DNA from: Girardinichthys multiradiatus
Taxonomy: Eukaryota; Chordata; Actinopteri; Cyprinodontiformes; Goodeidae
NCBI RefSeq assembly: GCF_021462225.1
Contig: NC_061801.1
Location: 6,072,125-6,136,124 of the forward strand
DNA: 64,000 nt
Reading direction: 5' to 3'
A program made the position numbers and the translations under genes. Below are positions 52,401-61,538 of this stretch, piece by piece. The notes beneath the pieces are model-generated. The model was given only the letters and a program-made list of their open reading frames with translations. It was not told where the DNA came from and did no database searches. Position 1 is the stretch's first letter, and each line of letters opens with the position of its first letter.

Positions 52401-55400
52401 CAGGCTGAAATCCAGGTATAAGGTGTGTGTGTGTGAGGTGTCTTTCCATTGATGTTTGGATCCATGTGTTTAAAGAGGAAGGGTTTGTGTGTGACTGAGA
52501 GGGAGACGCTGGCTGGATGTCTCCAGTATGAGGAAAAATAGAAATAAATTTTAGTTCTAGGATTCTTTTTTTTTTTCTTCATGTGAAAGAAAGTAATAAT
52601 CTCTTAAATCATGAATTCCCTGTAAATGACCATATTTTATGGAAAGCTGAGTTAACTTTACTAGCCAGCCACACTGAGACCTGCCAGACATTTAGAATCC
52701 AGAAATCCTTAAATAAATCCTGCCTGTCAACCTGAAGCAGGCTAAAAGCTCCCAGATATCAACACATCTTGCTTTGATTTAAAGAAATTGTATAATGAAT
52801 GAGAAGCAAAGCTCTATCAGTCAAGAGAGGGTTGCAAAGTGATTTCTATGGCTTTGGGTCTCCAGAGAACCACAGTGAGAGCCATTATCTTCTATTGGAG
52901 AAAACATGGAACCATCCCACGGGTGTCTGACCAGAATTACTCCGACTCATCCAAAAGGTTACAGAAGAACCCAGAACAACATCTAACGCACCACAGACCT
53001 TGCTTGCCACAGAGTCAGTGTAGAGAAAATGGCCTCCACTGGAGACTTCTAAGGCCACTGCTGACCAAAAGCAACACAAAGTCCCGTCCCACATTGGCCA
53101 AAATAATCGTCTTGAGGAGAAAATATTCTGTGGACTGATGAGACAGATGTGGAGTTTTTGAACCCGCGTCCTGTTGCATCTGGTGTGAAACAAACTCAGC
53201 GTTTCAGAAGCGCATCAATGGCAACAGCCAAACATGGTGGTGGTAGTGTGGTGGTCTGGGGCTGCTTTGCTTCTTCAGGATCTGGACGACTTGCTGTAAG
53301 TGAGGGATTCATGAGTTTTGCTCTCTATCAGAATACCCTGCAGCTGATTGTCCGGCCAACAGGTTTCGACTTTGAGCTAAAGTGCACTTGGGTTATGGAA
53401 CAGGACAATGATCTAAAGTACAGAGCAAGCTCCACCTCTAGCTGTTCATACTTGAATACCCAGATCATAATAGTACCTAGGTTGTTGGAACAAGTTGCTT
53501 TTGGAGACAGTTTTGATGCCACTCTATATTCATGGTACTTTGGCAGAACTGGGACGAAGCCTTCTCTTGAATAAGAAGCGACTCTGGACTCACCTTCTTT
53601 TTCAGACTATGGATTTTCCAAGTTTCCAAACAACAAGAAGGAAGTTTCTTCAGGAAACATACGTTTGAAGGCTTATGTTATCCATTTTCTTACTTCCTGC
53701 AGCATTTTAGTCAGTCTGTGATGTTTTTGTTGGACAGAAGTGGCTTCTTTGCTGTCTTTATCTAAACATTTTTGTCCCGCTGTGCATGCAGGTGCATTTA
53801 TATACCCACATGCTTCCAATGTTGAGCAAGCCATGCAATGGTGGCAGCTCACTTCTGAGTAGGAGTCTGTCCTGGTGCTTGCTGAAACCTTCTTTACTGC
53901 AGCCTCACCTTGAAGTTCTTACTGATCTGGAGAACGTTTTTTTTTTTTTCTCCATCATTTGTTAGCAGCTGTTTTCTTCAACGTGAGGGCATTTTAATGC
54001 AAAGCAAGGATTACTCCACTCTTTCCTTTCGGGGTAACCATTGGCAACACAAGACGACAATTATTTCAAGCACATGGATCCCTCCATCATAGCAGTCTGT
54101 TGGTAACCTTGATAGTGATTGCAGCCGGACTTCCACAGCTTCATCTGTGCAACGAAGTTAGTTAGCACCAAACAGTGATGGAGCAGTGGTTAAAGAAGCT
54201 TCCTTTCAGGTTGTGATCAGTCTTATCCTCCACATCTTAGAGTTAGTCAACCTGTACAAATTACCCTTCCTGAATTATTGGGCTGTACGTTTTAAATTTG
54301 AACTAAGAAGGTTGGAACGTGATATGCTCTGAAAAGAACTTGAGTCAGTGGTGCTGTGTGTGTGAATGTGCAGCTGTTTTCTTCCCCCTCACCATCTTCA
54401 CACGTTCCCCTCACTTCCACGCCTTCATCCTGTTTCCACTCATCTTCAGTGGTGTCATCAGGGTCTCCTCTCTGTCTTCTTCAGGCACAGCCCCTTCAGA
54501 CAGCACAAGACCAAAGACAAACATGAGATAGACCGCATGACGCTGACCATGGTAAGACACATCCCTGCAGCTGCAGATATACCCTCATTATACAGGGATC
54601 CTTCTCTGTGTAAACGCACTATAAAGCAATATGAGTCTCAGGTCTGCTTTGCTTCATTCCAAATGCACACAATTGTTATGGACACTTGTGAACAACTGAT
54701 GCGAGCAGACTCCAAGGTTGCTATAATCAAGTTTAGGTTTGTCCTACAGATAGAAATGTGTCCATTGTCCAGCACTTACTTGATTTTGTGTTCACTCTCC
54801 TGTGTCACAGGAAGATGCAGGCGATGAAAGGATCACAGATAAAGATCCAGATACCATCTCTGGGTCAGAGGCATTTTGACTGCCCCCAAGGCAGCTAAAC
54901 TGTCCAAATATCATTTCTACATGGATAGTGCAGGGAGAAAACAGTCTGCTAATGGTGGATGTTCTAACAGAAAATATGTCTAGGTTCCCCTTTTTCCCCA
55001 AATTTTAATATTATGCCTTACAAAGGTATTCACACCCCTTTTTAACTTTTTCTATACCACAAACTTCAATCCATTTGGTCAGATTTTAAGGTCGTTGACC
55101 TACACAAAGTAGTGTATAATAATACATGGTTTTCTAACTTTTTTATTAAAAAAATATATTATTTGTAAATAAAAAATAGTTGGGCATGATAACTATTAGG
55201 GAAGCTGATCAAAGTGGATGGGGAGATGGATGTAGCCTGAGATTAAGACAGAGGGTCAACTTCCAGCAAGATATCAAGAACTCTAACTATATACAGCCAG
55301 AGCTACACTGGAAGGATTTAGATCAGAGAATACTCATGTGGTAGAATGGCCCAGTTAAAGTCCAAACCTAAAACCAATTGAGAATCTGTGGCAGGACTTG

Positions 55401-58400
55401 GAAGTGAATGTTCACAGAAACTCTATCCAATCTGACTGAGCTTTGTTGATTGACAGAGCAGCATGGGCAAGAGTCAGTTCTGTCTGCAGATGTGGTAGGC
55501 TGGTAAAGACCCCAAAGACTCGCAGCTTTAGTTGCTGCCAACGGTGGTGCGTCAAATGCAACTGAATGCAAAGGCACACCACACTTTTCAGATGCCTATT
55601 TAAAGAAATGGAAACCATCTATTGTTTACCTTCCATTTTTTAATCATGCAGTACTTTGTGTTGACCTGTCACCTAAAATCATAATGGTGTTTGTGTGTGC
55701 AGGGTTGAGGGTAAAGACACACAAGTACAAGTATGTTGTGTGTTGTCAAATTAAGGTTTAAATTTACATATACTACTGTATGACTCCTGATTTTAAAACA
55801 GATCCTAAACCAATCCGTGTACTGCTGTATGAACAGGTGTAAACACACTCGGCATACATAACACAGCCATTCAGATCCATCTCATGACTGTACTGTACAT
55901 TCAGATGTGTTCTGGGAAGGTCTGAAGCAAAATAAGTTCCTAACCGGCATCCATGGAAGAAAGAAAATCTGCTGAGCGTTTTTTTCTTCTTCAACAAACT
56001 GTATTACAAAACCATTTCCCGCCCCTTGACAACTGAGACAAATGGAGCGGAGCATTAGTTGCTCGTCCTGCTTTTCCTTTCTCAGATGAGCCCTGTTGTG
56101 TTGCGTAATTATTTAAATGTGTCAATACTTTAATTTTACTCAAAGGGCCTGTGTCCAAATCCATAGTAATGACCAGCTCACTAGATATCCTGCAGGAGTT
56201 TATAGAGCCATGAGTAGACTTACTGTTAATGTTATTGTTGTGAAAACAGGGTTTCATTGCATTATAAGTCTAATGACTGGTCAGATTCACTGAAGGAAAA
56301 GCTGAAACCATCCACAATTTAAAAGAATCTAGCATCACCCTCAGAACAATCCCTGTGCATGTGTAGCCTCTCCGAGGAATATGCTGCCGAGCCTTTTTGA
56401 TGTCATGGACCACCCTCAGGATGAATGATATCCATTGAGCCCACATGGTGACATATGTACTTTCGCCCACCTCTTCTGGCCATCCTCCCCCTCTCCATTC
56501 ACACTAAACACAGAGTGTTTAGTGATGAGTTGCAGAGTGAAGCAGTACAGCAGCTTTGCCAGCGCTTGTGCTTCCAAAGTAGAGCTGCTCACCCCTGTTT
56601 GCCAGAGCAGGACCTCTAAAGAGAGAAAGTATTATCTTTTAGATCGCAATAAATCCAGATTAGGATTTAAATCCAGCTACTCAATCTGGTTTATCCACTA
56701 ATCCTGGTCTGGGTGTGTCTGTGTGTAAGAGAGATGGCTGGCAGCGACTCTGTGAAAGACTGCAATTCAACACGAAGTGGTCTAAAAATACACCACTATA
56801 GGTCTTTGTGTTTATTAAACATGATGGAAGACCTCGTTGCATAAACAAGACGGAAGCAGACACCTGGGGAGACCGAGACAGGAAGAGATGGATGGAGCAG
56901 GTCCCAGTCGCTGGCACCTCCGAGCTCTGAAACATCTCCATGCAGCAGATAAAATCTGTCAGCAACAGGCAAACAAGCTGCTGCAGAGATACTGTAAAGG
57001 GGGTGGAAACAGCCTGACAACCTCACATCCAGGCTACAGTTCACAACACTACTGTAGGAAAATAAGTGATTTGTTTTCTCAGTGTGTGGGACTTCTATAT
57101 GTTGCTTTTTTGTGGCGGCCAGGTGTGTTGGTTCAGGGCGATGGGCTCAGTGGGAGGACTGGTCACCTTGCAGTCAGAGATGGTGGGTGTGTCTCTGGTG
57201 TAAAGGCTTTTAGTGGTCAGTAGGACTGGTCACTATATACATTCAGTCCATTTACACTTTAATAAACAGGAAACACAGCTAAACCTCAACTATTTATTCA
57301 TTTTGTAACATAAATCAGACCTTGATTTTTAATTGATTGGTGTAAATATTTTCTATAATTGAACAAATAAAACGGTGGCGCAGTTGGTAGCACTGTTGCC
57401 TTGCAGCAAGAAGGTCCTGGGTTCGATTCCCGGCCTGGGGTCTTTCTGCATGGAGTTTGCATGTTCTCCCCGTGCATGCGTGGGTTCTCACCGGGTACTC
57501 CGGCTTCCTCCCACAGTCCAAAGACATGCCTGTTAGGTTAATTGGTCACTCTAAATTTCCCTTAGGTGTATGAATGAGTGTGTGCGTGGTTGTATGTGTG
57601 TTGCCCTGTGATGGACTGGCGACCTGTCCAGGGTGTACCCCGCCTCTCGCCCATAGACTGCTGGAGATAGGCACCAGCTCCCCCGCGACCCACTATGGAA
57701 TAAGCGGTAGAAAATGACTGACTGACTGAACAAATAAAAATGGCCTGCACTAAAAAGATTAAACCGTTAAGTTAATATTTAAGGGCATGACCTTTTCCAG
57801 CTGTCACTGCCAGCCAGCGGTGTCTGTACTTCACAACGCGACATCCATGTTTGCGTTGTGAAGTACAGAAACTGCTTCCTGAGAAACTGCTTAAATTGTC
57901 CCGGTTTCGAAGGGTGGTGTCTCCACCCTGTGGTGTTCAGATCTTTCCATAGACCAGGGCCTCCAACTCCCTGACCTGCAACTTTTCCATGTCTGCTTCA
58001 ACACACCTGAATCAGATAACTTTGTGATTGGCAGGATTTAGTGATGATGATTCAGCCTTTGCCTTTAGGTGCAGGGACCAGGGATGCATCTAAAACCTGT
58101 GAGACGGCAGTCCTCAAGGACCTGAGTTTGAAACTGCAGCCACAGAAGTTCAGTAGTATTCAGATCTGGTCTCACAGAGGTCCTGATGAGAACAGATCAG
58201 TATGTCATTCTCAGCCATTCCTGAACTGTATGTTCTGGGCCATAACCCTGTTGGCTCATGGGCTGTGACTGAAGCTGGGCTATTTGACTCTAGACAGCAG
58301 TTGTGGGCCCTGGATGCCGTTTTCGTGTTGAGATTTAATTGTTCCCTGCATAGATTAAAGGTTTCCCATATCAGATACAGCAAAGCAGTCCTAAAATAAA

Positions 58401-61028
58401 CTCAAACCCCAGTCATGTTTCACAGTTGTTCTGGTGTTCTTAAAAACTTCACCCTTCCTCCTGTTATCAAAGAGCTAAATGTGACTGGCCTAAAGGTTCC
58501 ACTTTTCTCATCAGCCTAAAGGATATTCTCTCAGTCTCTCGGGCTCGTCAACATACATTTAGATGAATTTCTGAATTTCCTTTGTTTTTCTCATAGTAGA
58601 GAAACCTACCAAGGGTCTTCTTCCATGGAGCCCATTATGTTTAAAAATAATCTGGGTGGTTGCATTCCCACAGGTCCACATTCTGGGAGAATGGCTGCTG
58701 TCATCTGAACCTGAACCTCCTATTGCTAGCTGTGGTCAAAGAAACATGGGGTTGCTTGAAGATGGTCTTGTAGCCCCTACCTTTACCTTTAACATGGATA
58801 TGTAGAATCTTCTTTTTGAGCTCCTCAAACAGAAGCCAGTCTCAGCGTGGTGCACACAGCACCATGTTTGTTCCCTATATATTGGCTGAATCAGCTTGAA
58901 GGTGCCTTTTGACACTGTTTAAGGTTAAAGACTTAGTTTTGAATGTTTTGCTATTTTAAAACAACCTGCAAGTACCAACCCAAAAATGTGAATTGTTCAG
59001 CATAAGTGGGGGTTTTGTAAAGATGCATCGGCCATAAAGAACAATTGGTCCACCTCTACCTAATGACCTGTTTAATTGGTTTAAAATGGAAAGTGAAAAA
59101 AGATTGCATGCCTTTAAACTGCAACCCAAATAAATGTCCTGCTCTGGATGAAGATGCAGCTGGAGCTCCACAGTAATCCCATTTTAATGTTTGATTTTAG
59201 GGATCTACTGTTGCATCGCTATAATCCACAGTAATGCTGCCTGATGGATTAACTTGGCTCTAACACCTGTCTACTTCTCCAAGCGCGATGAAGAAGGATG
59301 TTGACAAAAATCTGGGAAACACTAATGCAACTGTTTAAGCTGAAACCAGATGTTCACACACCCCACATAAAACAGACATTTCCTTTCTTTCATTAAATCA
59401 GACAAAATGTTTCCTTTTTGTTTTTTTAGGTCAGCCATGATTAGTAAAAATAAAAGCTAGAAAGAGATAGGTTTAGGGAAGTTTATATACAATTAGATTA
59501 TTCTGTTTTAAACAATTTGGGTAATCCCAGGTGATAATCAGATAGCTTTGTAGGTTCCTGAAAGCAGCACCTCATACATACTGCTTCCGTATGAGACATG
59601 GAGAAATGAAATAAAATCTGGAGGAGATTAGTGAACCTCCATGGGTCTGGTTCATTTTTGGCTACAGTTTCAAGATGCTTGGAGGTCCCACATTCATCTG
59701 TTCAATTACAAGCTGGAGTCCACAGCTTGGGAATGTCCAGCCGTCATTCCATTAATTAAGTAGACCCGAGCTTAACATGTTTTGGCTAAATGACTTGATG
59801 TGGACAGAACATTATATGGAAATATTGAAGCAACTCAGGACGTCAGCTAGGAAGTTGAGGCTTGGACAACAACCCCAAAAAGTCCACCGAAAAAATTACA
59901 AAGTGCCTGAAAGTCAGTGTTTTGCAGTGTCCATCACAAAGCCCTGATCTCAGTCCCAGAGAAAATGTGTGGTTAGAACTGATGAGTTGCGTTACTAAGA
60001 TAGCCTACAAGCCCCAGTTATGCCTTGAGGAATAGGGCAAAATCCTAGCAAGCTATTATGAGAAGCTTGTGGAAGGTTACCCAAAACAGTTTCCCAAAGC
60101 CATGCAGTTTAAAAGGCAATTATATCAAATACTGAGGAAATGTGTACATTTCTAAGTTTTAAGGATGACCTAAAACAGGTGTTTAATCTGATTTAATGCA
60201 AGACTGTGGAAAAAAAAAAGGTTTCATCTCTTTATATAGCTTATGCAAATAACTGGTTTCAACTGTGTAGTCGGGTTTCATTCAGTAACACTTGTTTCAG
60301 TTCTCTGTGGGAGCAGGTGGCTTGATGTTTTTTTCTTGCAAAGCAGTAATATATCCAAAGGATGCGGAGCTTTCATCAAATAATGTCTAACTCCTTCCCC
60401 TTTTCTTTCTGTTCCCTGCAGAATGTGGAGCTACCAGACTCGTTCACCCCAGAGCTCAAAGATCTCCTGGAGGGGTTGCTGCAAAGAGATGTGTCCAAGC
60501 GGCTGGGTTGCCAGGGTCGAGGGTATGACAAAAACACGCATGACATCTCTGTTGAGATCCGCATCAACATGCAGGCAGACCAGCTTACCTGTTAGCTTTT
60601 GTAGGATGGGGCTCATTAGGACTGGGTGAAATTAAACTACTTCCTTCAGGGCTACTTCATTCAGTGCTGTCATTTTACATCTGGCTGTTTGATGGACAGG
60701 ATGAAGTTGACTCAGAGAATCAATGTGGGCAACACTGCCACCTTGTGTTGAAATGAAATGTAACAGTTAATCTGTTTCTGTGTCTCACGCACGCAGAGCA
60801 CTGGAGGTGAAGGAGCATCAGTTTTTCAAAGGTATCGACTGGCAGCAGGTGTACCTGCAGAAGGTGAGTGAACTTCATCACTTCATGTTTTCAGCTTTTG
60901 GTCCGTTTCCTTTCATTTGCTCTGAGTTATTGAGACTGACGTTCATTTCCACCAGTTACTTTATTATTTGCACTTTGTTGCACTCAACTTATAATTTCTT
61001 GAAGTAAAGAAATGTTATCCACAATATC

Positions 61029-61086
<58 letters not shown>

Positions 61087-61507
61087 TATATTTATATATA
61101 TATATATATGTATATTTATATTTAGATTAGATATATATACAGCAGTGGCGGATGCTGGTCTTTCAAGGAAGGGAAGCTCAATTTCAAGATCGCTGATTTG
61201 CTCATTTCGCTGACCGTCCGATGGGCGGGACAAAGCCCAGCATTGAACTCACTGTTTAAAGCTGTGAAGCTGCGGGAATGAATGAGAGGAAAGCCGCGTC
61301 GTTACCAGAGATAAGAAGCTGATTCTGAACAAATGTTGAGCGCGTTGTAGCGCATATTTAGTCAATGACATGAACACACAACAGTATATATTTGATCAGT
61401 TATTTTTTGACATTTTACGGGAAGCTGAGCTTCCCTTGCAGTCTTAGAGCAATCGCCACTGTTATACAAATATAACTGCATTTCTCTCTCTGTCTGTCTA
61501 TCTATCA

Positions 61508-61538
<31 letters not shown>

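Noticed and set aside
52133..52582. 149-codon ORF on the - strand
   Set aside because: Made of pyrimidine-tract and GT-repeat complement (Lys/Glu/Thr/His-rich); low-complexity artefact.
57373..57460. Functional tRNA gene
   Set aside because: A- and B-box-like motifs are present, but there is no tRNA fold; it is the head of a SINE with a body and target duplication.
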